64,000 nt of DNA from Candidatus Kryptobacter tengchongensis (GCA_001485605.1 FAON01000011.1:124001-188000), one strand, 5' to 3'. Shown: positions 8,641 through 18,390, counted from the stretch's first letter. The notes: a model not told the origin generated them from the sequence alone. Program-made: numbers and translations.

Positions 8641-8735
8641 CTTTAAATCCTTAAATTTTGTTTTTAAAATTTATTTTGCACTAACAATATACGAAGTGAA
8701 AATTAACGCAAGATGAAAATAAAATTAAACTTTTT

Positions 8736-10175
8736 TCATCTATTGGCAATGGGCAAGATGACGCTAAACCTACTCCCTTTCCCAACCTCGCTTTCAACTT
8801 CAATCTTTCCATTGTGTAATTGAGCTATCCATTTTGCAATTGATAAACCAAGCCCAGTTCCACCTGTATCCCTGCTCCTTGCTTTATCAACACGATAAAA
8901 TCTCTCAAAAATTAATTCTATTTCATCCTTAGGTATGCCAATTCCAGTATCAACTATTGAAACAATGACTGAGTCGTTTTTATTTTTTGCTGAAATTATA
9001 ACCTTTCCTCCCCTCTTATTATACTTTATTGCGTTATCAATTAAATTTAAGAATAGCTGTTTCAAACGCATCTCATCCCCCATAATAATTGCTGGCTCAA
9101 ATTGCTCAGTTCTAACTTTAACGCCTTTTTCCTTTGCAAGGATATACACATCCTCAAGCAATTCATTCAAAAGTTCAGCTATGTTAATTGGTTTAAAATT
9201 AAAACTTATTTGCTTTATATCTGCTTTGAAGAGGGTTAAGAGATCTTCAACCATATTTGAAAGTCGTATAACTTCATCAAGTATGTTTGCGAGCGTCTTT
9301 TTTAACTCGCTAACCTTATTTCTTTTTGAAATCGCCAATTCAATTTCACCACGAATTATCGTCAGAGGAGTTTTAAACTCATGTGATACATCAGCTGAAA
9401 ATTGTTTCATCCTCTCAAACGATTTTTCAAGTTGGTCTATCATATTATTAAGAGTTTTTATTAATCTGGAAATTTCATCGTTTGACCTCGGCTCAGGAAT
9501 TCTTTTATTAAGATTTCCAGCGGTTATCTCTTCTGCTGTTTTAACAATATCATTGACAGGCTTTAAAGAACGCCCAGCGAGAAAAGTTCCACCAAGAATT
9601 GCAAATATAAGAGCAAATGGAAGAAGAAAAATAAAAATTTCAAAAAGGTTAGTGATAGCGTGTTCCACCTCATCAAGTGGATAGGCAACACCTATGATTA
9701 GGTGCTTTGACTTTAAAACAGCCAATCTTATCTTATGAAAAGCAAATTTATCAACGGTCATTAAGGTAATTTCTCCCTCCTGGGCCGAGACTGAATCAAT
9801 CGGCAGGTCAAGCGAGCCTAAATTCAAAGAGCTATAAAGTTCCTTCCCGTTTTTATCTTTTATCTGGATAAATTGTTTCTTTGAGATCAACAACGAATGT
9901 TCATAGATTATGTCCCATATCTCGTTTTCAAGGGTTGAATCAGTTCTTGCAACTTCATCTTCATCTTGAATTTCAAGTATTGAGGATTCAAGATTTGATA
10001 TCTTTGGTTCTATAGCATCTTTGATCCATTTTACTTCTGAACGAAGCGAGTTATCAAGCCCATCAAGTAATTTCTCTCTGAGATAGAAATAAGTAAGAGC
10101 GTTATATATCGCAAGGGTGAGGAGCAAAGCAATAGAATAAAGAATTGCAAGTTTAAATTTAATTGACCAAAACAT
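8736..10175 (-). CDS. Sensor histidine kinase (HAMP, HisKA, HATPase_c)
   Basis: 479 aa inner-membrane sensor. TM1 is about residues 8-30, a periplasmic domain spans about 31-178, TM2 about 179-203, HAMP 205-257, then the HisKA dimerisation helix with phospho-acceptor H265 in VSHEFKTPLT. The ATP-binding domain shows N-box NLIDNAIKYN, G1 DTGIGIP and G2 GGTGLGLS. Architecture resembles heavy-metal/CusS-type sensors, but the ligand is unknown. It follows the response regulator gene by four bases with a GGAGGG site, so the pair is one unit. Confidence 0.93.
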   Translation of the reverse strand: MFWSIKFKLAILYSIALLLTLAIYNALTYFYLREKLLDGLDNSLRSEVKWIKDAIEPKISNLESSILEIQDEDEVARTDSTLENEIWDIIYEHSLLISKKQFIQIKDKNGKELYSSLNLGSLDLPIDSVSAQEGEITLMTVDKFAFHKIRLAVLKSKHLIIGVAYPLDEVEHAITNLFEIFIFLLPFALIFAILGGTFLAGRSLKPVNDIVKTAEEITAGNLNKRIPEPRSNDEISRLIKTLNNMIDQLEKSFERMKQFSADVSHEFKTPLTIIRGEIELAISKRNKVSELKKTLANILDEVIRLSNMVEDLLTLFKADIKQISFNFKPINIAELLNELLEDVYILAKEKGVKVRTEQFEPAIIMGDEMRLKQLFLNLIDNAIKYNKRGGKVIISAKNKNDSVIVSIVDTGIGIPKDEIELIFERFYRVDKARSRDTGGTGLGLSIAKWIAQLHNGKIEVESEVGKGSRFSVILPIANR

Positions 10176-10179
10176 AATT

Positions 10180-10851
10180 TCATCCCTCCTTAATTACATA
10201 TCCAACTCCACGAACGGTATGTATTAATTTTTTTGAGAATCCTTCATCAACCTTTTTCCTCAACCTCCTCACATACACATCAATTATATTTGATCCTGTG
10301 TCAAAGTGATAGTCCCAGATATGTTCAGCTATCATAGTTCTGGTTAAAACCCTTCCTTTATTTCGCATAAGATACTCAAGCAATGCAAATTCCCTTGCTG
10401 TTAACTCAATTATCCTGTCCCCTCGTTTTACAATATGCTTAACTGTATCAAGTTCAAGATCTGCAATTTTTATGATATTTGATTTTTCAGATGATGCCCT
10501 TCTCAGGATGGATCTAACTCTGGCAATTAATTCTGCAAAAGCAAATGGCTTCGTGAGGTAATCATCTGCCCCCAAATTTAACCCCTCAACCTTATCTTCA
10601 ATTGAACCTTTTGCAGTTAAGATCAAAACAGGTGTGTTAATTTTGTTCGCTCTCAAACTTTTCAAAACCTCAAGTCCGTTTTTCTTAGGTAAGAGTAAAT
10701 CAAGAATTATCAAATCATAGTCAGATGTTAAAGCCATAAATTCACCCTTTTCCCCATCGTAAGCGACATCAACACTGAAAAATTCCTCTTCAAGCCCCCG
10801 TTTTATAAAACTTGCAACTTTTTTCTCATCCTCAATTAGAAGTATTTTCAT
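10180..10851 (-). CDS. OmpR/PhoB-family response regulator
   Basis: 223 aa. The receiver domain (1-115) carries acidic residues E7/D8, phospho-acceptor D51 in LIILDLLLP, T79 and K101; a winged-helix Trans_reg_C domain follows, with ELTAREFALLEYL and a YVRRLRKKVD recognition segment, ending in HTVRGVGYVI. It is phosphorylated by the adjacent kinase and then binds promoter DNA. The reading frame extends 31 codons upstream to 10944, but that extension (MVARCEDGL...) is not part of the family; the ATG at 10851 gives the standard MKILLIEDE start. Confidence 0.93.
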   Translation of the reverse strand: MKILLIEDEKKVASFIKRGLEEEFFSVDVAYDGEKGEFMALTSDYDLIILDLLLPKKNGLEVLKSLRANKINTPVLILTAKGSIEDKVEGLNLGADDYLTKPFAFAELIARVRSILRRASSEKSNIIKIADLELDTVKHIVKRGDRIIELTAREFALLEYLMRNKGRVLTRTMIAEHIWDYHFDTGSNIIDVYVRRLRKKVDEGFSKKLIHTVRGVGYVIKEG

Positions 10852-10888
10852 GGTCGGATAAAATTTTATTTTAATTCTTTCCTGCTTT

Positions 10889-11062
10889 TCACATTTTATT
10901 ATCATTCTCGCAATAACCAAACCATCCTCGCATCGGGCAACCATAATGCCCAGCTCCTGAAATTACCAGTTTTATTCTCGCCTGACCATAGACATAAAAA
11001 TCACAAACTTTCGCATATGGTTCCATAAAAGCGTCGCTATGCAATCCCAATATCTTTTTCAT
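10889..11062 (-). other. Leader region of the two-component operon, with a doubtful 57-codon ORF
   Basis: Between the aldehyde dehydrogenase stop and the response regulator start lies a 247-bp gap. It contains one minus-strand ATG frame of 57 codons (MKKILGLHSD... ending KM) without a visible Shine-Dalgarno site and with no family I recognise. It could be a leader peptide or chance. No terminator is seen after 11099. Confidence 0.2.
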
Positions 11063-11098
11063 TTGACCGCACTTTGACTAAATTGTCTTTATTTTACT

Positions 11099-12670
11099 TT
11101 ATACCTTGCTTTCGTTCTTCCTAAATAAATTTATAGCAAGACTCGGCGCTGATTTCAGCCTTTGAACAAAAGAGGGTGAATAGAGAAAATTTATCGCATT
11201 TTTAATTGTTTCAAGAAGTTTGGCGTCATAACCAAACCACCACAGGCGATATGGTGAAATGAAATCAAAACTTTCAAATTTCACATTTACCATATCATAA
11301 ATTCCAAACTCAGAATGAACTCTCCCAAATCCACTTGACTTAACACCTCCACAGGGTGCTTTTGCATCACCATAATGAACGACGCACTCATTAACAAGAA
11401 CAGAGCCACTTTTTATTTTCTCAACAACTCTTTGAGCTCTTTTCTTATCCCTTGTCCACACGCTTGCAGAAAGACCATATTCACTTGAGTTCGCCATCTC
11501 TATAACTTCTTCCTCGCTCTTGAATCTCACAATTGGCAAAATTGGACCAAATGTTTCCTCCTTCATCAAAAGCATTGAATTATTCACATCAGTGATAACT
11601 GCTGGTTCAAAGAAATAACCTCTTAGTTCATTGCCTTCTTTATCTTTTGGGAAGATTCTTTTCCCACCTGTTAAAACTTTTGCACCTTTTGAAATTGCAT
11701 CTTGAATTTGATTTTCAATTATCTTGAGCTGTTTCTCGTTATTTATTGGTCCAATTTCAACATCAGGATCAAGCCCGTTGCCAATTTTAAGTTTTTTCGT
11801 TTTTTCAACAACTTTTTCAATGAAAGGTTCAAAAATCTTTTCATGAACATAACAAATTTCAACAGAGACACAGGTTTGACCAGCATTTGCAAAAGCTCCC
11901 CAGACAGCTGCACTTGAGGCAAGGTCAATATCAACATCATCAAAGACTATCATTGGATCTTTCCCGCCAAGCTCAAGTGTCACTGGGATTGGTTTTTTGC
12001 TTGCATTTTGCATTATAATTCGCCCCGTCTTTGTGCTACCCGTAAACGAAATTTTATCAACCTCTGAATTCACAAGTGCTTCACCAACATCACCAAACCC
12101 AATTACAATGTTAAAAACATTTTCTGGAAATCCAGCTTCTTTGAAAATTTCAAATATTTTCAAACCGATAAGACTCGTATATTCCGAAGGCTTGAATATA
12201 ACACAATTGCCCGCAACAAGCGCAGATATGATAGGTGCGATCGGAAGAAGCAAAGGATAATTCCAAGGTGAGATCACTGCTACAACGCCCAACGGTTCAA
12301 AGTGGATGTAATTTCTCTTCAACCAAAACAAGGGGATCTGGGAACGAACTTTCCTCGGCTTTAAAACTTTCTTAGCATTTTTAATATGGAAATCAAAAAG
12401 ATCAAGGGTTGGGAAAATTTCCATTGAATATGATTCCAATATCGGTTTGCCATTCTCAAGCGTTATCAATTTTGCGACCTCATCTTTAGTTTCATATAAA
12501 ATTTCTTTCGCTTTTTTTAAAAGCTTCAACCTATCATCAATCGTTGTGCTTGACCACTTCTTAAACGCTTCTTGTGCCTTTTTTGAGATCTCAAAAACTT
12601 CATCAACGGGCGTTGTTTCAAGTTCAGATATAACCTCAAGCGTTGCTGGATTAACTGAGCGCAATTTCAT
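11099..12670 (-). CDS. NAD(P)+-dependent aldehyde dehydrogenase
   Basis: 523 aa, slightly longer than the usual 480-500 because of a C-terminal extension. Catalytic residues are in place: N137 in SPWNYP, K160 in FKPSE, E233 in LELGGKDP and nucleophile C267 in GQTCVSVE. The glycine motif FTGSTKTG (209-216) contacts the cofactor. It oxidises an aldehyde to the acid; the substrate (fatty, succinic semialdehyde or other) cannot be told. It is the third gene of an rsmE-ABC-ALDH cluster, starting one base after the ABC gene's stop. Confidence 0.92.
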   Translation of the reverse strand: MKLRSVNPATLEVISELETTPVDEVFEISKKAQEAFKKWSSTTIDDRLKLLKKAKEILYETKDEVAKLITLENGKPILESYSMEIFPTLDLFDFHIKNAKKVLKPRKVRSQIPLFWLKRNYIHFEPLGVVAVISPWNYPLLLPIAPIISALVAGNCVIFKPSEYTSLIGLKIFEIFKEAGFPENVFNIVIGFGDVGEALVNSEVDKISFTGSTKTGRIIMQNASKKPIPVTLELGGKDPMIVFDDVDIDLASSAAVWGAFANAGQTCVSVEICYVHEKIFEPFIEKVVEKTKKLKIGNGLDPDVEIGPINNEKQLKIIENQIQDAISKGAKVLTGGKRIFPKDKEGNELRGYFFEPAVITDVNNSMLLMKEETFGPILPIVRFKSEEEVIEMANSSEYGLSASVWTRDKKRAQRVVEKIKSGSVLVNECVVHYGDAKAPCGGVKSSGFGRVHSEFGIYDMVNVKFESFDFISPYRLWWFGYDAKLLETIKNAINFLYSPSFVQRLKSAPSLAINLFRKNESKV

Positions 12671-12671
12671 A

Positions 12672-13451
12672 TCAATTTTCCCCCTGTGTTTTTATGCTTA
12701 AAACAGAGCTTATCAGTCTTTTCGTATATTCATGTTCTGGATTATAAAAAATTTTTTCAATTATTCCAGACTCAACAATTTTCCCTGCTCTCATTACAAA
12801 AACTTTGTCGGCTATTCTTCTTGCAACGCCAATATCGTGTGTGATAAAGAGAACCGTAAGATTTAACTCACTTTTCAAAGCTTTCAAAAGCTCTATTATT
12901 TGAACTTGTATTGAAACATCAAGTGCGGATACAATTTCATCACAGATTAAGAATTCTGGTTTTAGGGAAATGGCTCTTACTATCGCACACCTTTGAAGTT
13001 GTCCCCCGCTCAATTGGGATGGATACTTCTTTAATATATCTGGATGCAACGCCACGAATCTCATCAATTGAACCACATAATCTTCAACAAAGGAATGCTC
13101 AACAACTTTATGAAACTTAACAGACTCAAAAATTTGATTCCCAATTTTATAAATCGGATTAAAAGTCGTAAACGGATCTTGAAAGATCATTTGCATCTTT
13201 CTTCTCAAAGGTCGCATCTGTTCCTTGCTGAACCTTGTTATATTGATCCCGTTAAAGAAAATCTCCCCCTCATCTGGCTCAATCAATTTCAAAATCAACT
13301 TCCCAAGGGTTGATTTACCACTGCCAGATTCTCCAACAAGAGCATACACCTCACCCTCATTGATTGAAAAATCAACACCATCAACTGCTTTTATAAGCCC
13401 CCCACCAACTTTGAAATACTTTTTTAAATTCCTTACCCTTATCTTTTCCAA
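12672..13451 (-). CDS. ABC transporter ATP-binding protein, oligopeptide/dipeptide type
   Basis: 259 aa. Walker A GESGSGKST (40-48), Q-loop in MIFQDPF, signature LSGGQ (147-151), Walker B ending in CDE (D171 E172) and switch His in FITHDIG. The FQDPFTTFNP segment is characteristic of the OppF/DppF branch. It would power import of peptides or similar solutes, but no permease, second ATPase or binding protein is encoded nearby, so it must pair with subunits elsewhere. The start codon is TTG. Placement between rsmE and an aldehyde dehydrogenase gives no functional hint. Confidence 0.88.
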   Translation of the reverse strand: MEKIRVRNLKKYFKVGGGLIKAVDGVDFSINEGEVYALVGESGSGKSTLGKLILKLIEPDEGEIFFNGINITRFSKEQMRPLRRKMQMIFQDPFTTFNPIYKIGNQIFESVKFHKVVEHSFVEDYVVQLMRFVALHPDILKKYPSQLSGGQLQRCAIVRAISLKPEFLICDEIVSALDVSIQVQIIELLKALKSELNLTVLFITHDIGVARRIADKVFVMRAGKIVESGIIEKIFYNPEHEYTKRLISSVLSIKTQGEN

Positions 13452-13456
13452 CTTGC

Positions 13457-14218
13457 TTACCCGTTTCTTTTTGATGCAATGAAAAATTGTATCAAAACTC
13501 CTACGCCAATAATGCTTGCTGTTTCAGATCTCAACCTTCTTTCACCAAGCGAAATAACATCAAATCCTGAGTTAACAGCCAGTTTGATCTCCTCACTCGT
13601 AAACCCTCCCTCTGGTCCTGTAGCAACTAAAATAGAATTAACACCTTTCATCCGTTCAAGATAATTGTAAAGCAGAATCCTTTTAAACTCATCGCTTTCA
13701 TGAAAGATGACCTTTTTATCATATTCTGTAAATTCAGTGACAAAACTTTTAAAATCAACAGGTTCGCAAAGTTTGGGTATCAAAGCCCTGTTTGATTGTT
13801 TACATGCCGATAGGATTATCTTTTTCCATCTTTCAATTTTATTTCTTGAGATATCTTCTAAAGATTTTGCGGGGATCACACGCTCGGTTATAAGTGGAAT
13901 TATGCATTTTGTACCAAGTTCCGTTAATTTTTCAATTGCAAATTCAAATCTCTCTGGATTTTTCAAAATTGCCTGTGCAACCGCTATATCAACATCTATT
14001 TCACCTTTCATAAATTCCTCAGCGATTATCTCACATTTGGCTTTTTCACGAGTTATATTCACAATTTTTGCCGTATAAATTTTCCCACCCCCATCAAAAA
14101 GATAAATCAATTCGCCTACCCTCTTTCTTGAGACACGCGCAAGGTGATGAAATTCTTCACCTTTAATTTCCACAACTCCATTTTTTATGTCCTTTGGATC
14201 AATGTAAAAACTTTCCAT
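13457..14218 (-). CDS. rsmE: 16S rRNA (uracil-1498-N3)-methyltransferase
   Basis: 253 aa. RsmE has an N-terminal PUA-like domain and a C-terminal SPOUT knot. Family marks are EEFHHLARVSRKRVG near the start, the GPEGGFTSEEI SAM-binding loop, and the LGERRLRSETA knot motif. It methylates N3 of U1498 in 16S rRNA using SAM. First gene of a three-gene minus-strand cluster; a 143-bp gap separates it from the divergent GWxTD gene, and both promoters must lie there. Confidence 0.95.
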   Translation of the reverse strand: MESFYIDPKDIKNGVVEIKGEEFHHLARVSRKRVGELIYLFDGGGKIYTAKIVNITREKAKCEIIAEEFMKGEIDVDIAVAQAILKNPERFEFAIEKLTELGTKCIIPLITERVIPAKSLEDISRNKIERWKKIILSACKQSNRALIPKLCEPVDFKSFVTEFTEYDKKVIFHESDEFKRILLYNYLERMKGVNSILVATGPEGGFTSEEIKLAVNSGFDVISLGERRLRSETASIIGVGVLIQFFIASKRNG

Positions 14219-14299
14219 CGCCAGCGAAGAAAGTTTTCATTTTTAACAAAATTAACTTTTTTAACTTTTTCAATCAATACCTCTACTGCGCGTAAAAAT

Positions 14300-14328
14300 T
14301 TGATAATTTCTCAAAATTTGGTTAAAAT
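14300..14328 (+). promoter_or_regulatory. Predicted promoter for the GWxTD gene
   Basis: TTGATA (14300-14305), a 17-bp spacer, and TAAAAT (14323-14328) form a good sigma70-type promoter. The start of transcription would be near 14335, about 27 bases before the ATG at 14362. Confidence 0.5.
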
Positions 14329-14361
14329 AATTTTGAATACAAAACATAGGATTTTACCCCA

Positions 14362-15729
14362 ATGTATAGGGTTTTATTATCATTTTTAATTGGCATACAA
14401 CTTATTATGGGGCAAGATCAGCTTCGTATAAATGCTGACTATGCATCGTTCAAATATGACGCCTCAAGAAGTTATGTTGAAGTTTACTACTCATTTCACC
14501 ATAATCAACTTAAACTTGTGAAAGATGAATCTACCTTTAAAGGCGGGCTTGTGGTTCAGGTTTTGGTTAAAGATATCCAAAAAGATAGCATAATTCAAGG
14601 CAAAGCATGGAAAATCCCGATTGAAATTAAGGACACAAGCGAAATTAACCCAAACAAAAATTTAATTGGTGCAACTGCATTCCTCGTTGAGCCCGGGAAA
14701 TATCAATTTATCATAATTGCACGCGACCTTAACGATCTCTCAAGGTTTGATAGCGTTACAATACCTGTAGTGATAAATCAAGTGCCTGAAAATAAGCTGT
14801 GGTTAAGTGATGTCCAACTTTGCTCAAACATTTATCAATCAACCAATAAAGAAAGCATCTTTTATAAAAACACATTTGAAGTGATACCAAACCCAAGCCT
14901 GCTTTATGGACTTGGTTTGCCCGTCCTTTATTACTATGCCGAAATTTACAACATCAACACTGTAACTGCAGATAAATATGTGGTTGAATGGAGAATTTAC
15001 GATTCGTTTGGGAATATAGTTAAAAGCGGAAGAAAATTAAGGTTGAAAACATCCGCCAATGCTGTAGTTGAAGCTGGAACCGTTAACCTTTCAAATCTAC
15101 CGTCTGGAACATATCGTTTTATTTTAATTGCACTTGACACAGCTGAAAATAAGGGCGTTAGCTCAGTTAAAAGATTTTATGTTTTTAACCCGAATATAAT
15201 TCCACCCGATTCTCTTCAAACTACGGGAGGCTATGAACTCGCCTCAGAATATGCAGGGATGAGCGAGGCTGAACTTGACAAGGAATTTGCAATTGCAAGA
15301 TATATTGCAACCCCAGAAGAAATTAACAGATATAAACAGTTAAAAGGCGAAGAAGCAAAACGAAAGTTTCTCACTGAATTCTGGAAAAAAAGAGATCCGG
15401 ATAAAAGCACAGCTGTTAATGAAATGAAAATTGAATACTTCAAAAGAGTTGAATATGCAAATCAACATTTCACAGTGGGAAACAAAGAGGGTTGGAAAAC
15501 AGATAGAGGCAGAGTTTACATCATGTATGGTCCGCCAGATGAATATGAAAGGCATCCAAACGAAGTTGATAGCAAACCATATGAAATTTGGTATTACCAC
15601 AACATTGAGGGCGGGGTTGAGTTTGTCTTCGTTGATAAATCGGGTTTTTCAGATTATATTCTCGTTCATTCAACAAAAAGGAACGAAATAAGAGACGATA
15701 ATTGGCGAATCCACATTGCCCCAAATTAA
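14362..15729 (+). CDS. Exported GWxTD domain protein
   Basis: 455 aa with a signal peptide (about 1-17). The last 130 residues form the GWxTD domain: a basic, Arg/Lys-rich helix (FWKKRDPDKS), then the motif GWKTDRGRVYIMYGPPDEYE and a WYY segment. The middle is two or three beta-sandwich domains. The family is common in Bacteroidota, Ignavibacteria and Acidobacteria and has no settled function. The gene stands alone between divergent rsmE and a convergent HMA protein, and is closed by a strong hairpin at 15736-15760. Confidence 0.85.
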   Translation: MYRVLLSFLIGIQLIMGQDQLRINADYASFKYDASRSYVEVYYSFHHNQLKLVKDESTFKGGLVVQVLVKDIQKDSIIQGKAWKIPIEIKDTSEINPNKNLIGATAFLVEPGKYQFIIIARDLNDLSRFDSVTIPVVINQVPENKLWLSDVQLCSNIYQSTNKESIFYKNTFEVIPNPSLLYGLGLPVLYYYAEIYNINTVTADKYVVEWRIYDSFGNIVKSGRKLRLKTSANAVVEAGTVNLSNLPSGTYRFILIALDTAENKGVSSVKRFYVFNPNIIPPDSLQTTGGYELASEYAGMSEAELDKEFAIARYIATPEEINRYKQLKGEEAKRKFLTEFWKKRDPDKSTAVNEMKIEYFKRVEYANQHFTVGNKEGWKTDRGRVYIMYGPPDEYERHPNEVDSKPYEIWYYHNIEGGVEFVFVDKSGFSDYILVHSTKRNEIRDDNWRIHIAPN

Positions 15730-15735
15730 AATTAA

Positions 15736-15760
15736 AAAGGGCACCTTCACGGTGCCCTTT
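15736..15760. terminator. Bidirectional rho-independent terminator
   Basis: AAAGGGCACC (15736-15745), loop TTCAC, GGTGCCCTTT (15751-15760). The A run on one side and T run on the other allow it to end both the GWxTD transcript (plus) and the HMA-protein transcript (minus). Confidence 0.88.
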
Positions 15761-15769
15761 ATCTTATAA

Positions 15770-16354
15770 TCAATGCTCCATTTCTTTATGTTCCTTTTCT
15801 GGTTTTTTATCATTTGCAGTAAAGCCAGCTTTAACAATCGCATCCTCAAGATCGCTAACTTTAACTCTCTCGGGATCATAAACAACTTTGACCACACCAA
15901 ATTTCTTCTTATAATCTTTCTTTTCAAATTCAACGCTCTTCACCCCTTCAATTTTCTTGAGTGAATTTTCAACCGACTTAGCACAACCACCACATTCTAT
16001 CCCCTTAACATTTATCTTAACAGCTGTCCCCTCAACTTTTACTGACTGTTTCTTTACTTGCTTTAGGTCAGCTTCAAATCCCTTTTCACCCACCGCCTCC
16101 GCAAGTTTATCCAAGCTAACTTGCGCTGGATTATAGCTAACCCTGACAACGCCATAGCTTTTATTAAAATTCACCTCTTCAAACTTAACAGAATTGACAC
16201 CTTTTATATCCACCAATGCTTCTTTGACTTCATCCACGCAGTGATCGCATGTTATACCCTTAACTTTAAATTTCACAGTAGCTGGTTTGTCTTGGGAGAA
16301 AATAAAGCCCAAAAATAAAAAGCTAAGCATCAAGCCAAAGATGATCTTCTTCAT
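15770..16354 (-). CDS. Secreted protein with two heavy-metal-associated (HMA) domains
   Basis: 194 aa. After a signal peptide (MKKIIFGLMLSFLFLGFIFS) come two ferredoxin-like HMA domains, the first with metal site GITCDHC and the second with GIECGGC; the tail is charged and ends EKEHKEMEH. Such domains bind Cu(I), Zn or Hg through the CxxC pair. Because it is exported, it is likely a periplasmic metal carrier or scavenger and not the usual cytoplasmic CopZ. The two domains are about 35-40% alike and share a long beta3 insertion. No copper ATPase is adjacent. Confidence 0.85.
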   Translation of the reverse strand: MKKIIFGLMLSFLFLGFIFSQDKPATVKFKVKGITCDHCVDEVKEALVDIKGVNSVKFEEVNFNKSYGVVRVSYNPAQVSLDKLAEAVGEKGFEADLKQVKKQSVKVEGTAVKINVKGIECGGCAKSVENSLKKIEGVKSVEFEKKDYKKKFGVVKVVYDPERVKVSDLEDAIVKAGFTANDKKPEKEHKEMEH

Positions 16355-16441
16355 GGTAGCACCTTATTTTTTGTTTACGATTAGTTTAAAATTAAAAACG
16401 AAATTACTTACTCCGCAAGTTCCAATTAAAGCAACGCAAAA

Positions 16442-17239
16442 TTAAAAATTGTAAATCTCGTTTCGTCTCGGAAAAACCTCAATATGATTTACAAGCAAAG
16501 TTTTACGCAATCTTTCAAGAGTGTTGCGATATGATGAAAAACTATATAATTTCATTCTTCCCTGAAGAAATTCAAACTGCAATAAATCAAGGGACTCATC
16601 CACCGCATCAAGAAAATTCTTCGGTTTAAGACCTGTCCCCGCAAGAAGTTTGCTTTTACGAAGCAAACTTAAAATATAAAAATTCTTCTTAGTATGAGTA
16701 TGATACCGACGGATTGTATTTATTGCGTTTATCTCACTTCCAGAAAGCGCAACCGCAAGCGAAAAGGAAACAGCAACCTCCCTTCTATAAGTTTTATCAA
16801 GATAATCCCCGGTAATGAGGTTTATCATAATCTCAGTCCATCCCTCATAAAATAATGCCCAGCTTCCTGTTCCCCCTGTTAAGTATTGAATATGGTGGAT
16901 CAACTCGTGAAGTATCAAATCCATAGGTATAGGAATATATTCGGGTATAAGGTGTTCTTCGCCATCAACCAATGTATAATCCCTTATAACGATTGATTTG
17001 TCCGCATTATTATAAAATGAACTTGCCTCTGAATTTATCTCCTTCACATCGCTTGCTGTTTTGAGCCAGTGTTTTTTATCGGGATGACCAAATTGATATA
17101 AACTCGCATATTCAAGCGCAGACTTTGCAAGGATAATTTTCGGAATCGGAACCTCAAAACTTATATTCAAGTGATACTTCAAAAGATTAATTAAGTTTTT
17201 TAAAACTTTTTGTGGATATGGCTTCATTTCCCCCTTCAT
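16442..17239 (-). CDS. Putative zincin-type metalloprotein with HExxH motif
   Basis: 265 aa, no signal peptide. The central segment LILHELIHHIQYL carries HELIH, and a Glu-rich helix (FYEGWTEIM) follows about 20 residues later, the spacing of the third zinc ligand in gluzincin-like proteins. Residues 75-110 include a strand-rich stretch before the active-site helix. I do not recognise a named family. It starts nine bases after nadA and is presumably co-transcribed. An alternative ATG four codons downstream, at 17227, has a G-rich site closer to it. Confidence 0.62.
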   Translation of the reverse strand: MKGEMKPYPQKVLKNLINLLKYHLNISFEVPIPKIILAKSALEYASLYQFGHPDKKHWLKTASDVKEINSEASSFYNNADKSIVIRDYTLVDGEEHLIPEYIPIPMDLILHELIHHIQYLTGGTGSWALFYEGWTEIMINLITGDYLDKTYRREVAVSFSLAVALSGSEINAINTIRRYHTHTKKNFYILSLLRKSKLLAGTGLKPKNFLDAVDESLDLLQFEFLQGRMKLYSFSSYRNTLERLRKTLLVNHIEVFPRRNEIYNF

Positions 17240-17248
17240 TTGAAAATT

Positions 17249-18193
17249 TTATTTGCTCATTTCAAACATCCTTTCAAGTGGAATAAGTGCCTTTTCAATT
17301 ATCTCTTTTGGCAAAGTAACCTCGGGTTGTTGATTTTTCATACAAAGATAAAGCTTTTCAAGCGTATTTTTCTTCATATACGGACATTCATTACATGCAC
17401 AACCCGAATCAGACGGAGCTGAGATAAAAATTTTATCAGGGCAGGATTTTTTCATTTGATGAATTATCCCTGGCTCCGTGGCAACAATGAAAACCCTATC
17501 TGAACTTGATTGAACATACCTTAACAATGCACTTGTAGAACCGATGAAATCAGCTTTTTCAAGCACTGCATCTTCACATTCGGGATGAGCAATAACTTTA
17601 GCATCGGGGTACTGAAGCTTTATCTCAAGTATCTTTCTATCGCTAAAAGTTTCGTGAACTATACATGTTCCTGGCCAGAGCTCCATTTTCCTGCCGGTCT
17701 TTTTCATCAAATATCTGCCAAGATTTTTATCAGGGGCAAATAAAATTGGTCTGTCTTCAGGTATTTGCCTTATAATCTTCTCGGCATTGCTTGATGTTAC
17801 AATAATATCACTTAAGGCTTTGACCTCAGCAGATGAGTTAATATATGTCACCGCAATATGATCAGGGTGTGCTTCCCGCCATGCTTTGAAAAGCGTAGCT
17901 GGACAGTTATCCGCAAGTGAACAACCTGCTTCGGTGTCGGGAATTAAAACCTTCTTATCAGGATTTAAAATCTTCGCCGTCTCAGCCATAAAATAAACCC
18001 CAGCAAAAACAATAACATCCGCTCTGGTTTCCTTAGCTCTCCTTGAAAGCTCAAGGCTATCACCCACAAAATCAGCCAAATCCTGAATCTCTGACTCCTG
18101 ATAATAATGCGCCAAAATCACTGCATTGAGCTCTTTTTTCAACTTTATAATTTCCTCTTCAATATCAGTCAACATCTCTATTCCTTGATTCAT
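17249..18193 (-). CDS. nadA: Quinolinate synthase
   Basis: 314 aa. NadA condenses iminoaspartate with dihydroxyacetone phosphate to give quinolinate, the first committed step of NAD synthesis after NadB. It needs a [4Fe-4S] cluster; conserved cysteines appear in the [17 protein letters not shown] and [11 protein letters not shown] segments, and the VILAHYYQ and HPEC motifs are present. The frame extends to 18247, but the ATG at 18193 has an AGGGA site and gives the family's normal length. nadB and nadC are not in the window. Confidence 0.95.
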   Translation of the reverse strand: MNQGIEMLTDIEEEIIKLKKELNAVILAHYYQESEIQDLADFVGDSLELSRRAKETRADVIVFAGVYFMAETAKILNPDKKVLIPDTEAGCSLADNCPATLFKAWREAHPDHIAVTYINSSAEVKALSDIIVTSSNAEKIIRQIPEDRPILFAPDKNLGRYLMKKTGRKMELWPGTCIVHETFSDRKILEIKLQYPDAKVIAHPECEDAVLEKADFIGSTSALLRYVQSSSDRVFIVATEPGIIHQMKKSCPDKIFISAPSDSGCACNECPYMKKNTLEKLYLCMKNQQPEVTLPKEIIEKALIPLERMFEMSK

Positions 18194-18334
18194 TTTATCC
18201 CTGGCGAATTGTTTTTCTTTGCGTGAATTTAAATTAAAAAAAATCAATTTGCAAATTTTTTAAAGACAACCAAATGGCATAAATTTTAAACCCGTTTAAC
18301 CCCCTACCGAAATCTTCAGAGGTTTCCCTTAAAC

Positions 18335-18390
18335 TTGACTTTTTGACTTTTACGCATTATATTATTTTCGACCAAAAAAACAAATTGGTC
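18335..18390 (+). promoter_or_regulatory. Promoter with overlapping TetR-type operator
   Basis: TTGACT (18335-18340), 17 bp, TATATT (18358-18363). Just downstream, over the expected start site, is an inverted repeat GACCAA (18370-18375) / TTGGTC (18385-18390) with a nine-base spacer. Its place ten bases before the TetR gene suggests autoregulation of the whole envelope operon. Confidence 0.55.

Noticed and set aside
10852-10944. 31-codon extension of the response regulator
   Set aside because: The receiver domain begins at MKILLIEDE (10851) and the extension has no family similarity.
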